From an uncultured Oscillospiraceae bacterium (GTDB lineage: Bacteria; Bacillota; Clostridia; Oscillospirales; Oscillospiraceae), in contig CALWXG010000020.1 in the NCBI GenBank assembly GCA_944385435.1, positions 1-39,347 on the forward strand: a DNA stretch of 39,347 nt, in the 5' to 3' direction. The position numbers were made by a program, and so were the translations under genes. Of this stretch, positions 23,258 through 31,960 are shown one piece after another (the stretch's first letter is position 1; the number at the start of each line of letters is the position of its first letter). The notes beneath the pieces are model-generated. The model was not told the DNA's origin. It was given only the letters and a program-made list of their open reading frames with translations, and did no database searches.

Positions 23258-24778
23258 GTGTCGGAAGAGGAAAAGAAGCGGCGTCGGGCCGCGCTGGGAC
23301 GCAGAAAAAAGAAAGAACCGATCCGAAAGGAAAAGGGTAAGGCAGCCAGCGAGAAACCGGAATCAAAAAAGAGAAAGCACCGTACCGGTGTGATCCGCCG
23401 GCGCTGGCTGCTCAACTCCGTTCTGACCACGTTCTGTATTGTTGCGGTGGCGGTGTCTGCCCTCACTCTGGCCATCTCCAATTACTATACGGCCACCATG
23501 CGCACGTCCCTGGAGAGCCGGGCACAGACGGCGGCCGGCATGTTCCAGAATTATACCGAGAGTACCTATCTGTATTCGGCCAGACAGTTTATCAACCAGT
23601 TTGATGAGAAAACCGATATAGAGGTGCAGTTTCTCAGCGCCACAGGCTGGGTGCGGATGACCTCTCTGATGGATATTTCCGGCGGCTATCCCGGCACGCC
23701 GGACGTGACGGGAGCCATTGCCAACCGGAGGATGGAGTCCTGGGACGGAACCGATCCCTCCACAGAGGATCACATCATGGCCGTCTCCTCGCCGATTATC
23801 TACAACGGCACGCTGGTGGGCGTGGTGCGGTTTGTGACCTCTCTGAGGCTGCTGGACGCACAGATGATCAAGGTGGTGCTGCTGCTTGCGGCAATCGGGC
23901 TGCTGATTGTGGCGCTGATGGCTATCTATACCATCTATTTCAGCCGCTCTGTGCTGGACCCCATCTCCAGGGTGACGGAGACCACCAAGCGGATTGCCAC
24001 GGGCAGCTACGGCGTGCAGCTGGAGAAGCGTTCGGACGATGAGATCGGCGAACTGGTGGATGCCATCAACGACATGTCCATGAAAATTGACCAGGCGGAA
24101 AAAACCCAGTCGGAATTCATCTCCTCCGTCTCCCATGAGCTGCGCACCCCGCTGACCGCCATCAACGGCTGGGCGGAGACGCTGTACAACGGCGAAGTGC
24201 GGGACGCGGAAGATGTGAAGAAGGGAATGGGCATTATCGTCTCCGAGGCCCGGCGCCTGACCAATATGGTGGAGGAGCTGCTGGAATTCTCCCGGATTGA
24301 AACCGGGCGGTTCAATCTCTCGGTGGAGCCCATGGATATCAAGGCGGAACTGGAGGACGCGGTCTATACCTACCGGGAGTTTTTCCGGCGCAAGGGGCTG
24401 GAACTGCGCTATGACGAGTGCGAGGAGGAGTTCCCCCCCATCAGCGGCGACCCGGAGCGGCTGCGCCAGGTGTTCTGCAACCTGCTGGACAATGCGGACA
24501 AACATGGCGGCTCCGGCGGCCGGGTGGATGTGTCCATCCGGGAGGAAGAGGACGACGCGGTGATCCGGATCCGGGACTATGGACCCGGGGTGCCGGAGGA
24601 AGAACTGCCGTTCATCAAATACAAATTCTACAAGGGCTCTTCCAAGGCCAGAGGGTCCGGGATCGGACTGGCGGTCTGTGAAGAGATCATGCAGGCCCAC
24701 AACGGGACACTGGAGATCGGCAACGCAGAGGGCGGCGGCTGTATTGCCACGCTGCGTCTGCCCATTCACGGGGACTGA
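23258..24778 (+). CDS. Sensor histidine kinase
   Basis: A 506-residue membrane kinase. A very basic N-terminal tail is followed by membrane segment 1 (about residues 48-72), an extracellular sensor of about 130 residues, segment 2 (about 205-228, VVLLLAAIGLLIVALMAIYTIYF), HAMP, HisKA with phospho-acceptor His293 in SVSHELRTPLTAI, and an HATPase with LLDNADKHG, RIRDYGPGVPEE and SGIGLAV. GTG 23258 is chosen because GGGGAGGTG is correctly spaced; the frame is open back to 23168. It pairs with the response regulator upstream. The sensor domain is not recognised. Confidence 0.93.
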   Translation: MSEEEKKRRRAALGRRKKKEPIRKEKGKAASEKPESKKRKHRTGVIRRRWLLNSVLTTFCIVAVAVSALTLAISNYYTATMRTSLESRAQTAAGMFQNYTESTYLYSARQFINQFDEKTDIEVQFLSATGWVRMTSLMDISGGYPGTPDVTGAIANRRMESWDGTDPSTEDHIMAVSSPIIYNGTLVGVVRFVTSLRLLDAQMIKVVLLLAAIGLLIVALMAIYTIYFSRSVLDPISRVTETTKRIATGSYGVQLEKRSDDEIGELVDAINDMSMKIDQAEKTQSEFISSVSHELRTPLTAINGWAETLYNGEVRDAEDVKKGMGIIVSEARRLTNMVEELLEFSRIETGRFNLSVEPMDIKAELEDAVYTYREFFRRKGLELRYDECEEEFPPISGDPERLRQVFCNLLDNADKHGGSGGRVDVSIREEEDDAVIRIRDYGPGVPEEELPFIKYKFYKGSSKARGSGIGLAVCEEIMQAHNGTLEIGNAEGGGCIATLRLPIHGD

Positions 24779-24807
24779 AGAGAATGAAACAAAAGTTCTA
24801 AAACGGG

Positions 24808-24836
24808 TTGCAATTTGCGGCCCGGGCTGTTAAGAT
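24808..24836 (+). promoter_or_regulatory. Promoter for DUF1385 - prmC - recA
   Basis: TTGCAA (24808-24813), 17 bp and TAAGAT (24831-24836) align, with an extended -10 TG. The start codon is 32 bp downstream. Confidence 0.65.
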
Positions 24837-24867
24837 AGATTTGATCGTAAAAAAAGGAGAAAACTAC

Positions 24868-25842
24868 ATGGCAAAACAGGATCCGCAGAGCTGTCAGACG
24901 CCCTTCAAGACAACCTGCGGCGGACAGGCCCTGATTGAGGGTATTATGATGCAGGGGCCGGAAAAACGGGCTGTTGTGGTGCGCAAGCCGGACGGCTCGC
25001 TGGACATCACCACCACGCCGGTAAAAAAGCGTACAGGGCTGGCGAAACTTCCCTTTATCCGGGGTGTGTTTGTCTTCTGCGGCTCCATGGTGAACGGGGT
25101 GCGGGCGCTGATGCACTCTGCGGAGGTGTCGGACGACGGGACCGGGGAGGCGGAGGAGCTGACCGGACTGGACAAATGGATTGCAGAGCACTTCCCGGAG
25201 GACAAGGCGATGTCGCTGATTGTCACCATTGCGGCGGTGCTGGGCATTGCGTTTTCCATTGGGCTGTTTATTCTGCTGCCCACCGCGGTGACCGGCCTGA
25301 TCGGACTGTTCTGGAAGGGGATGCCCCTGTGGTTCCGGGCGGTGCTGGAGGGCATTCTGAAGGTGGCGATCTTCATGATTTACCTGTTTCTGTGCTCCCG
25401 CCTGAAGGAGATTCACCGGGTGTTCGAGTACCATGGGGCGGAGCACAAGAGCATCTACTGCTATGAGAACGGTCTGGAGCTGACAGTGGAAAATGTGCGC
25501 AAGCAGCCCCGGCATCACCCCCGGTGCGGCACCAGCTTTTTGTTTGTGGTGATTGTGGTATCGATTTTCCTGTCCATTGTGATTTTCACCCCGCTGCAGA
25601 TTGAAAACACTTGGCTGCGGATGCTGCTGCATCTGGTTCTGCTGCCCATCATTGTGGGGGTGACGTACGAGTTCAACCGCTATGTGGGCGGCCATGACGG
25701 CCCCGTCTCCCGCTTTTTGCGGGCGCCGGGCATGTGGATGCAGAATTTTACCACCTTTGAGCCCGATGACTCCATGATCGAGGTGGGAATTCAGGCCTTG
25801 AAGCTGGTTCTGCCGGAGGAGAAGGGCGCGGACAAATGGTAA
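24868..25842 (+). CDS. DUF1385 membrane protein
   Basis: A 324-residue protein of the DUF1385 family, found widely in Firmicutes and usually next to prmC. It opens with CGGQALIEGIMMQGPEKRAVVVRKPDG and has a membrane region at about 110-180. The conserved YHGAEHKSIYCYE and KQPRHHPRCGTSF segments carry His and Cys residues that could bind metal, and two or three further membrane segments follow. The biochemical role is unknown. AAGGAG is 8 nt before the ATG. prmC follows after 52 bp, so the usual pairing is kept here, although the prfA that often accompanies it is absent. Confidence 0.88.
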   Translation: MAKQDPQSCQTPFKTTCGGQALIEGIMMQGPEKRAVVVRKPDGSLDITTTPVKKRTGLAKLPFIRGVFVFCGSMVNGVRALMHSAEVSDDGTGEAEELTGLDKWIAEHFPEDKAMSLIVTIAAVLGIAFSIGLFILLPTAVTGLIGLFWKGMPLWFRAVLEGILKVAIFMIYLFLCSRLKEIHRVFEYHGAEHKSIYCYENGLELTVENVRKQPRHHPRCGTSFLFVVIVVSIFLSIVIFTPLQIENTWLRMLLHLVLLPIIVGVTYEFNRYVGGHDGPVSRFLRAPGMWMQNFTTFEPDDSMIEVGIQALKLVLPEEKGADKW

Positions 25843-25894
25843 CTGTGCGGCGATAGCGGGAAAGTTCTGAGAGAGACAGGAGTGGAGCGGGAAT

Positions 25895-26785
25895 ATGGCT
25901 GCCACCTACAACAACTTATATCTGGATGCCCGCCGTGCCCTGAAACGGGCCGGAGTGGAGGCGGCCCCGCTGGAGGCGCGGGAGCTGCTGGCCTTTGCCG
26001 GAGGCAAGAGCCGGCAGGAATTGTTCCGGGACATGCCCCTTTACGCCCCGGACGGAGTGGAGCACCGCTTCCGGGAGCTGCTGGACCGCCGCCTGGCGGG
26101 GGAACCGGTGGCCTATATCATCGGCGAGTGGGAATTTTACGGCCTGAGCCTGAATATTTGCCGGGATGTGCTCATCCCCAGAGCCGATACGGAGACGCTG
26201 GCGGAGCGGGGGATTTTGTTTGTGCGCGGCCTGAAGCGGCAGGCCCGGGTGCTGGATCTGTGTGCCGGCAGCGGCTGTGTCGGTCTGGCGGTGGCGGACA
26301 ACTGCCCGGACTGCTATGTGGTGCTGGCCGACTGGTCTGAGGATGCCCTGCGCATCTGCCGGCAGAATATCCAGCGGTGCGGTCTGGGCAGCCGGGTGAG
26401 TGCGGCCCGGGCGGATGCCCTGGCGGTGCCGCCGGTGCTGCTGCGGGACTTTGACCTGATCCTGTGCAATCCGCCCTATATTCCCACAGGAGATCTGGCC
26501 GGGCTGGACCCCTCGGTGCGGGAATATGAGCCGCTCAGTGCCCTGGACGGGGGAGAGGACGGGCTGATGTTTTACCGTGCGGTGTGCGACCGGTGGAAGG
26601 CGGCCCTGAACGAGGGCGGGAAACTGGCCTTTGAAGTGGGGTGGAATCAGGCGCCGGATGTGGAATATATTCTGATGCGGCAGGGATTTCAGGACATCCG
26701 GACCTTTCAGGACGCCGGTGGAAACTGGCGGGTGGTGGAAGGCGTCCGCCCTGTGGAGCAGCCGGCGGATGAGGATGGGATCTGA
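25895..26785 (+). CDS. prmC: Peptide chain release factor N5-glutamine methyltransferase
   Basis: A 296-residue SAM-dependent enzyme that methylates the GGQ glutamine of release factors. A helical N-terminal domain (about 1-80) is followed by a Rossmann domain with the SAM loop [16 protein letters not shown] and the substrate motif NPPYIP (Asn192). AGGAG with a further GAGCGGGA lies before ATG 25895. It sits between the DUF1385 gene and recA in one direction, and the short gap to recA contains only a hairpin. Confidence 0.93.
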   Translation: MAATYNNLYLDARRALKRAGVEAAPLEARELLAFAGGKSRQELFRDMPLYAPDGVEHRFRELLDRRLAGEPVAYIIGEWEFYGLSLNICRDVLIPRADTETLAERGILFVRGLKRQARVLDLCAGSGCVGLAVADNCPDCYVVLADWSEDALRICRQNIQRCGLGSRVSAARADALAVPPVLLRDFDLILCNPPYIPTGDLAGLDPSVREYEPLSALDGGEDGLMFYRAVCDRWKAALNEGGKLAFEVGWNQAPDVEYILMRQGFQDIRTFQDAGGNWRVVEGVRPVEQPADEDGI

Positions 26786-26796
26786 GAATAAATCAG

Positions 26797-26814
26797 GCCG
26801 GCAAGACTGCCGGC
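26797..26814 (+). other. Hairpin between prmC and recA
   Basis: GCCGGCA pairs with TGCCGGC across a 4-nt loop, ending 18 nt before the recA start. There is no T-run, so it is more likely an mRNA processing or translation element than a terminator. Confidence 0.5.
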
Positions 26815-26832
26815 GGGGAAAGGATGAACAAG

Positions 26833-27936
26833 ATGGCAGAGAAAAAACGTGCGGTGATGGAATCTCCCGCTCCCGCTTCGGATAAAAAACAGGCACTGGA
26901 GACCGCCATTGCCCAGATTGAGCGGGAATTCGGCAAGGGCTCCATCATGCGCCTGGGCGAGAACACCCACATCATGGTGGAGGCGGTCCCCACAGGTTCC
27001 CTGTCCCTGGATATCGCGCTGGGAATCGGCGGCGTGCCCAAGGGGCGCATCATTGAGATCTACGGCCCTGAGTCCTCCGGCAAGACCACCCTGGCCCTGC
27101 ACATTCTGGCGGAGGCCCAGAAGCGGGGAGGCGAGGTGGCCTTCATCGACGCAGAGCACGCCCTGGATCCCACCTATGCCCGGGCGCTGGGGGTGGACAT
27201 CGACTCCATGCTGATTGCCCAGCCGGACACCGGCGAGCAGGGCCTGGAGATCTGCGAGGCCCTGGTGCGCTCCGGCGCCATCGACGTGGTGGTGGTGGAC
27301 TCTGTGGCCGCCCTCACGCCCCGGGCGGAGATCGAGGGGGACATGGGAGACTCCCACGTGGGCCTGCTGGCCCGGCTGATGAGCCAGGCGCTGCGCAAAC
27401 TGGCCGGCTCCATCTCCAAAACCAACTGCATTGTGATCTTCATCAACCAGCTGCGGGAAAAAGTGGGCGTGGTCTATGGGAATCCCGAGGTCACCACCGG
27501 CGGCCGGGCGCTGAAGTTCTATGCCTCCGTGCGCATTGAAGTGCGCCGCATCGAGGCCATCAAAAGCGGCTCTGAGGTGGTGGGCAACCGCACCCGGGCC
27601 AAGATTGTGAAAAACAAAGTGGCGCCCCCCTTCCGGGAAGCGGAGTTTGAGATCATGTACGGTGAGGGCATCTCCAAACTGGGCGAGCTGGTGGATCTGG
27701 GTGTCCGGCTGGACATCATTCAGAAGTCCGGCTCCTGGTTCTCCATGGGCGAGACCCGGCTGGGCCAGGGCAAGGACTCGGTGAAGAGATACCTCCAGGA
27801 GAATCCGGAGGTGGCGGAACAGATTGAAGCGGAGATCCGCGCCAACTCTTTCAAGCTGATGAGCCGGCAGGCCCAGATCGCGGCCAAGGCCGCAGGCCGG
27901 GCGGTGGATGTGTCCGCCGACGACTTTGAGGGCTGA
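26833..27936 (+). CDS. recA: Recombinase RecA
   Basis: A 367-residue RecA, the DNA strand-exchange ATPase and SOS coprotease. Walker [10 protein letters not shown] starts at about residue 78, Walker B is [12 protein letters not shown], and loop L2 [25 protein letters not shown] and the C-terminal domain are intact. ATG 26833 is preferred because AAAGG lies 9 nt upstream; the in-frame ATG at 26824 is too close to it. No promoter or LexA-type box is visible in the 47 bp after prmC, so it is probably read from the upstream promoter. A hairpin cluster separates it from recX. Confidence 0.98.
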   Translation: MAEKKRAVMESPAPASDKKQALETAIAQIEREFGKGSIMRLGENTHIMVEAVPTGSLSLDIALGIGGVPKGRIIEIYGPESSGKTTLALHILAEAQKRGGEVAFIDAEHALDPTYARALGVDIDSMLIAQPDTGEQGLEICEALVRSGAIDVVVVDSVAALTPRAEIEGDMGDSHVGLLARLMSQALRKLAGSISKTNCIVIFINQLREKVGVVYGNPEVTTGGRALKFYASVRIEVRRIEAIKSGSEVVGNRTRAKIVKNKVAPPFREAEFEIMYGEGISKLGELVDLGVRLDIIQKSGSWFSMGETRLGQGKDSVKRYLQENPEVAEQIEAEIRANSFKLMSRQAQIAAKAAGRAVDVSADDFEG

Positions 27937-27937
27937 C

Positions 27938-28117
27938 GCCTCGCCGGAAAAGGCAGAGCCTTTTCCGGCGAAGAGGGTCGCAGCCCGTTTCGTCGCACTC
28001 GCCGCCAAAGGCGCGGCTCGCACGCTCACGGGCTGAGAAGTATTTTTCGCCACGCGCATGTCGCGGCGAAAAATGAATCGAAATTTTTCGCGCCTGCGGG
28101 CGCGAACTCTGCGAGGC
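27938..28117. repeat. Multi-hairpin palindromic element between recA and recX
   Basis: Four consecutive inverted repeats are packed in 180 bp: 27942-27954 with 27958-27970 (13 bp), 27981-27988 with 28028-28035 (8 bp, nested inner pairs), 28042-28051 with 28065-28074 (10 bp), and 28087-28094 with 28097-28104 (8 bp). GCCTCGC (27938-27944) and GCGAGGC (28111-28117) could close the whole as an alternative outer stem. No coding frame fits. It may be a mobile palindrome or a structured RNA that tunes recX expression. Confidence 0.75.
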
Positions 28118-28160
28118 TTCATGCCTGCGGGGCGCTGAAAACGACGGGGGAGGGGCCGGG

Positions 28161-28850
28161 ATGAAGATCGAAAAACTGGAACCCTCCCAGCACAGACAGG
28201 GCCGGTGGCTGGTGTGGCTGGAGGATGGGTCCCTGGTGCGGGTGGGAGAGGGAGACGTGGTGTCCCTGGGCCTTTACACCGGCAAGGAGCTGTCCGAACC
28301 GGAGGGGGCGGCGCTGGCCGCCGCCGCCCGGCAGGGTGAGCTGAACCGGCGGGCGCTGAACCTGCTCTCCCAGCGGCCCATGTCCCGGAAAGAGCTGGTG
28401 GACAAGCTGTCCGCCCCGTCCCGACGCCGGAGAACGCCGGCGCAGGAGGATGCTCTGTCTCCCGATCGGGAGGAACTGGAGCGGGAGCGGGAACAGCGGA
28501 CAGAGGGCGCGCTGCGCGCTGCGGACCGCATGGAACAGCTGGGCCTGCTCAACGACGGGGAATATGCCGGAATGCTGGTCCGCCACTACGCAGCCAAAGG
28601 CTATGGACCCCGGAAACTGCGGGACGAGCTGTACCGCCGGGGAGTGCCCCGGCAGTTCTGGGAGGAGGCCCTGGAGCAGTGCCCCGCCCAGGAGGGCCAG
28701 CTGGATGAGCTGGTGCGACGGCGCATGCGGGGGGCTGAGCCGACCCGGGAAACTCTGAAGAAAACATCGGACTACCTGGCCCGCCGGGGATTCTCCTGGG
28801 AGGAGATCTCCGTGGCGCTGGAGCGATATCAGGAACTGTGGGAAGGATAG
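28161..28850 (+). CDS. recX: Regulatory protein RecX
   Basis: A 229-residue helical protein that binds RecA filaments and limits RecA activity. Three-helix repeats are visible: ALNLLSQRPMSRKELVDKL, LGLLNDGEYAGMLVRHYAAKGYGPRKLRDELYRRGV and the C-terminal TSDYLARRGFSWEEISVALERY. About 30 charged residues (about 90-115) form an insert between repeats one and two. GGGGGAGGGG lies upstream of ATG 28161. The gap to recA is 224 bp and filled by hairpins, which may separate the levels of RecA and RecX. Confidence 0.92.
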   Translation: MKIEKLEPSQHRQGRWLVWLEDGSLVRVGEGDVVSLGLYTGKELSEPEGAALAAAARQGELNRRALNLLSQRPMSRKELVDKLSAPSRRRRTPAQEDALSPDREELEREREQRTEGALRAADRMEQLGLLNDGEYAGMLVRHYAAKGYGPRKLRDELYRRGVPRQFWEEALEQCPAQEGQLDELVRRRMRGAEPTRETLKKTSDYLARRGFSWEEISVALERYQELWEG

Positions 28851-28881
28851 ACGTGGGCAGCCGCAGGGAAAGGAGAACACC

Positions 28882-29457
28882 ATGGAGACAAGACAGGCTT
28901 TGCTGACCCGGCGCAGTGTGCGCAAATATAAGAGTGACCCCATTCCGGAGACGGATCTGGTGGAGATCCTGGAGGCGGCCAGCTGTGCTCCCTCCGCCAT
29001 CAACCTCCAGCACTGGTACTTTGCGGCGGTGACCAGCCCGGAGGAGATGGCCGCGCTGCGGGAGATCATGGGCCGGGTGACGGAGAAGTTCCACCCGGTG
29101 CTCACCGACCGCTTTGCCAGGCACCCGGAGACGGTGAAACAGACCGAGTCCTTCCTCACCAGTCTGGGGGGCGCGCCGGTGTGCGTGCTGGCCTTCTTTC
29201 TGAAGGAGAGCTACCCGGATCGGGACGGGGCCATGCAGTCAGTGTCTGCCGCCATTGAGAATCTGCTGCTGGCGGCCTGGGACAAGGGGATCGGCTCCTG
29301 CTGGATGTCCGCCCCCCAGCGCATGGGGTTCGGAGAAGAGCTCCGGGCCCGGTTTGCCCCGGATAAGGGTGAGTTTGTGGCCGCCATCACCCTGGGCTAC
29401 CCCGGTCAGGAGCCCAAAATGCCGCCCCGCCGGGAGGGCCGCTGGGCCATTCTGTGA
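28882..29457 (+). CDS. Nitroreductase-family flavoprotein
   Basis: A 191-residue FMN-dependent nitroreductase-like enzyme. Family marks are RRSVRKYKSDPIPETDLVEILEAASCAPSAINLQHWYF at the N-terminus, AIENLLLAAWDKGIGSCWM and the C-terminal ITLGYPGQEPKMPPRR with FMN-contacting Arg residues. The physiological substrate is not predictable; quinones and nitro compounds are typical. AAAGGAG precedes the ATG. It sits between recX and rimO in a rightward series. Confidence 0.9.
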   Translation: METRQALLTRRSVRKYKSDPIPETDLVEILEAASCAPSAINLQHWYFAAVTSPEEMAALREIMGRVTEKFHPVLTDRFARHPETVKQTESFLTSLGGAPVCVLAFFLKESYPDRDGAMQSVSAAIENLLLAAWDKGIGSCWMSAPQRMGFGEELRARFAPDKGEFVAAITLGYPGQEPKMPPRREGRWAIL

Positions 29458-29463
29458 GGAATC

Positions 29464-29489
29464 CGGGACGGGATGAAGCCCCTGTCCCG
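29464..29489 (+). other. Intergenic hairpin before rimO
   Basis: CGGGACGGG and CCCxGTCCCG form a stem of about 9 bp with one bulge between the nitroreductase stop and the rimO ribosome site. No T-run follows. Confidence 0.4.
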
Positions 29490-29529
29490 CGGGGGAATTT
29501 GGAATAAACAAGGAAATTGGAGCGATCTT

Positions 29530-30855
29530 ATGTCATATCAAGTAGCGTTTGTCTCCCTGGGCTGCGCCAAGAACCTGGTGAATACCGAGCAGATGATGGC
29601 CCTGTGCCGGGACGCGGGCTTCGCCGTCACCGCCGACCCGGAGGGGGCGGACGTGGCGGTGCTCAACACCTGCGGCTTCATCGACTCGGCCAAAAGTGAG
29701 GCCATTGACCACATCCTGGAGCTGGCGGAGCTGAAGAGCCGGGGCAAGCTGAAGAAGCTGCTGTTGACCGGCTGTCTCTCCCAGCGCTATCCCGACGACA
29801 TCCGCACCGAACTGCCTGAGGTGGACGGGATGCTGGGCACCGGAAGCTACACCGATGTGGTCACCGCCGTCAACCAGCTCATGGCCGGGGGACGGCCGGA
29901 ATATTTCGGGGACATCCACCACACCTACGAGGATGGGGCCCGGATGGTGACCACCCCTCCCTATACCGCCTATCTGAAGATCGCCGAGGGGTGCAGCAAC
30001 GGCTGCGCCTTCTGCGTCATCCCCAGGCTGCGGGGCCGGTACCGCAGCCGGTCCATGGCCGCCCTGCTGGCCGAGGCGGAGGGTCTGGCCCGGCGGGGGG
30101 TGAAGGAGCTCATCGTCATCGCCCAGGACATCACCCGGTATGGCTGGGATCTGAAGGACGGCGCCAGTCTGGCAAAGCTGCTCACCCAGCTGTGCAAGCT
30201 GCCCTTCCACTGGGTCCGGCTGCATTACCTCTACCCCGAGGCGGTGACCGACGAGCTCATCCAGGTCATTGCCCGGGAAAAGAAAATCGTCCACTACCTG
30301 GACATCCCCATCCAGCACGCCAACGACGGCATTTTGAAGGCCATGCGCCGGCGCAGCACAAAGGCGGAAATCATCGCCCTGTTTGAAAAGCTGCGCGCCG
30401 CCATGCCCGACGTGGTGATCCGAACCTCCCTCATCTGCGGCCTGCCGGGAGAGGGGGAGGCGGAGTTTGAAGAGCTGTGCGAATTTTTGCGGGAGCAGAA
30501 GCTCCAGCGGGCGGGGGTGTTCCAGTTCTCCCCGGAGGAGGGCACCCTGGCGGCAGCCATGAAAGACCAGGTGGACCCGGGGACCGCCGCCCGGCGGGTG
30601 GAGCTGGTGGTGGACCTCCAGTCCCGGATCATGGACGAGTACAACGAGAGCCGCCTGGGTTCCTGCGTGGAGGTGCTGTGCGAGGGCTTTGACCAGAGCG
30701 AGGGCTGCTATGTGGGCCGCACCTATGCCGACTCGGTGGACATTGACGGCCGGGTGCTGTTCACCGCCGCCGGCCTGATCCCCGCCGGGGAATTCGTGTG
30801 GGTGCGCCTCACCGGCGTGTCCGACGGCGACCTCACCGGGGAAATTGAGGAGTGA
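29530..30855 (+). CDS. rimO: Ribosomal protein S12 methylthiotransferase RimO
   Basis: A 441-residue radical-SAM enzyme that methylthiolates an Asp of ribosomal protein S12. The N-terminal cluster Cys12, Cys48 and Cys82 (SLGCAKN, LNTCGFI, TGCLSQRY), the radical SAM cluster Cys155/159/162 in CSNGCAFC, and a C-terminal TRAM-type domain are all present. ATG 29530 follows TTGGAG with 8-nt spacing; an upstream in-frame start at 29473 has no ribosome site. It overlaps tightly with the next gene (2 bp gap). The rimO-pgsA order is common in Firmicutes, with one extra gene between them here. Confidence 0.96.
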   Translation: MSYQVAFVSLGCAKNLVNTEQMMALCRDAGFAVTADPEGADVAVLNTCGFIDSAKSEAIDHILELAELKSRGKLKKLLLTGCLSQRYPDDIRTELPEVDGMLGTGSYTDVVTAVNQLMAGGRPEYFGDIHHTYEDGARMVTTPPYTAYLKIAEGCSNGCAFCVIPRLRGRYRSRSMAALLAEAEGLARRGVKELIVIAQDITRYGWDLKDGASLAKLLTQLCKLPFHWVRLHYLYPEAVTDELIQVIAREKKIVHYLDIPIQHANDGILKAMRRRSTKAEIIALFEKLRAAMPDVVIRTSLICGLPGEGEAEFEELCEFLREQKLQRAGVFQFSPEEGTLAAAMKDQVDPGTAARRVELVVDLQSRIMDEYNESRLGSCVEVLCEGFDQSEGCYVGRTYADSVDIDGRVLFTAAGLIPAGEFVWVRLTGVSDGDLTGEIEE

Positions 30856-30857
30856 CC

Positions 30858-31430
30858 ATGAGACCTGAGATCCTCTACCACGCCTCCCCCACAACGGGGC
30901 TGAGAGAACTGCAACCCAGCGTCACCCGATATTTCGGCAAGCCGGAGCAGGTCTGCCTGACCTCCTGCCTGCCCATGGCCCTGATGTATGGTGTGAAGCA
31001 CTTTGAGTATCCCTACGGCTACACCCGGGAGGGCCGGATCTGCTACGAGGAGTACTTCCCCGGCGCCCTCCGGGAGGTCTACGGCGGGAAGTCCGCCAGC
31101 CTGTACCGCTGCCTGTGGCGGGAGGATATGGAGACCACCGCCATCCCCAATGAGTACGTCACCCCCAGCCCGGTGCCGGTGCTGGAGGAACTCCCCATCC
31201 CCGACGTGTACGCGGCCCTGCTGGAGCAGGAGCGGCTGGGGGCGCTGAAAATCGTGCGCTATCAGGATATGACCGACAAGCGCCGGGCCTGGGTGCAGGA
31301 GGCGGAGGCCCAGACCATTCTGGAGAAAGATCTGCTCCACGTCCGCCAGGACGATCCCTTTGCCCGCTACCTGCGGGAGCACTACCCGGACAGCTGGGCC
31401 CTGGCCCAGGCGCGGGAGAAGGAGAGATAG
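30858..31430 (+). CDS. Uncharacterised protein in the rimO-pgsA operon
   Basis: A 190-residue soluble protein with GAGGAG 6 nt before the ATG. It opens RPEILYHASPTTGLRELQPS, which resembles the start of ADP-ribosyltransferase-like folds (a Tyr-His-x-Ser strand), and has a conserved-looking YPYGYTREGRICYEEYFPGALREVYGGKSASLY middle. The C-terminus is helical and charged. The ART-like suggestion is weak pattern matching only and no catalytic Glu can be assigned. It is 2 bp after rimO and 4 bp before pgsA, so it is surely translated with them. Confidence 0.7.
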   Translation: MRPEILYHASPTTGLRELQPSVTRYFGKPEQVCLTSCLPMALMYGVKHFEYPYGYTREGRICYEEYFPGALREVYGGKSASLYRCLWREDMETTAIPNEYVTPSPVPVLEELPIPDVYAALLEQERLGALKIVRYQDMTDKRRAWVQEAEAQTILEKDLLHVRQDDPFARYLREHYPDSWALAQAREKER

Positions 31431-31434
31431 GACA

Positions 31435-31959
31435 ATGAACACGGCAAACAAACTCACCATGCTCCGGGTGGCCCTCATCCCGGTGTACCTCATCGTGCTG
31501 TACTGGGGCTTTGCCGGCGCCGCCTATGTGGCCCTGGCCATCTTCATCGTGGCCAGCCTCACCGATTTTGTGGACGGCTACATCGCCCGGCACTACAACC
31601 AGGTCACCGACTTCGGCAAGTTCATGGACCCCCTGGCGGACAAGATCCTGGTGCTGTCCTCCATGCTGTGGTTCTGCCAGGTGGGGCGGCTGCCCGCCTG
31701 GGCGGTGGCCATCGTGGTGGCCCGGGAGTTTGCCGTGTCCGGCCTGCGGCTGGTGGCGGTGGACAACGGCCGGGTCATCGCCGCCGGCTGGTCGGGCAAG
31801 GTGAAGACCTTCTCCACCATGGTGTGCCTGTGCCTGATGCACCTGCCCATCCCCGGCTGGCTGGACTGGGTGTGCGTGGCCGTCATCGCCGTCACCACCC
31901 TGTACTCCGGCGTGGAGTACTTTGTGAAAAACAAGGACGTTTTGAATTGGAGTAAGTGA
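31435..31959 (+). CDS. pgsA: CDP-diacylglycerol-glycerol-3-phosphate 3-phosphatidyltransferase
   Basis: A 174-residue membrane enzyme that makes phosphatidylglycerol phosphate. The CDP-alcohol phosphotransferase signature D-x2-D-G-x2-A-R-x8-G-x3-D-x3-D is complete, starting at Asp44 (DFVDGYIAR, then GKFMDPLADK). About five membrane segments are visible. ATG 31435 follows AAGGAG. It is followed by a hexapeptide acyltransferase gene with a 1-bp gap, within the rimO operon. Confidence 0.95.
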   Translation: MNTANKLTMLRVALIPVYLIVLYWGFAGAAYVALAIFIVASLTDFVDGYIARHYNQVTDFGKFMDPLADKILVLSSMLWFCQVGRLPAWAVAIVVAREFAVSGLRLVAVDNGRVIAAGWSGKVKTFSTMVCLCLMHLPIPGWLDWVCVAVIAVTTLYSGVEYFVKNKDVLNWSK

Positions 31960-31960
31960 T

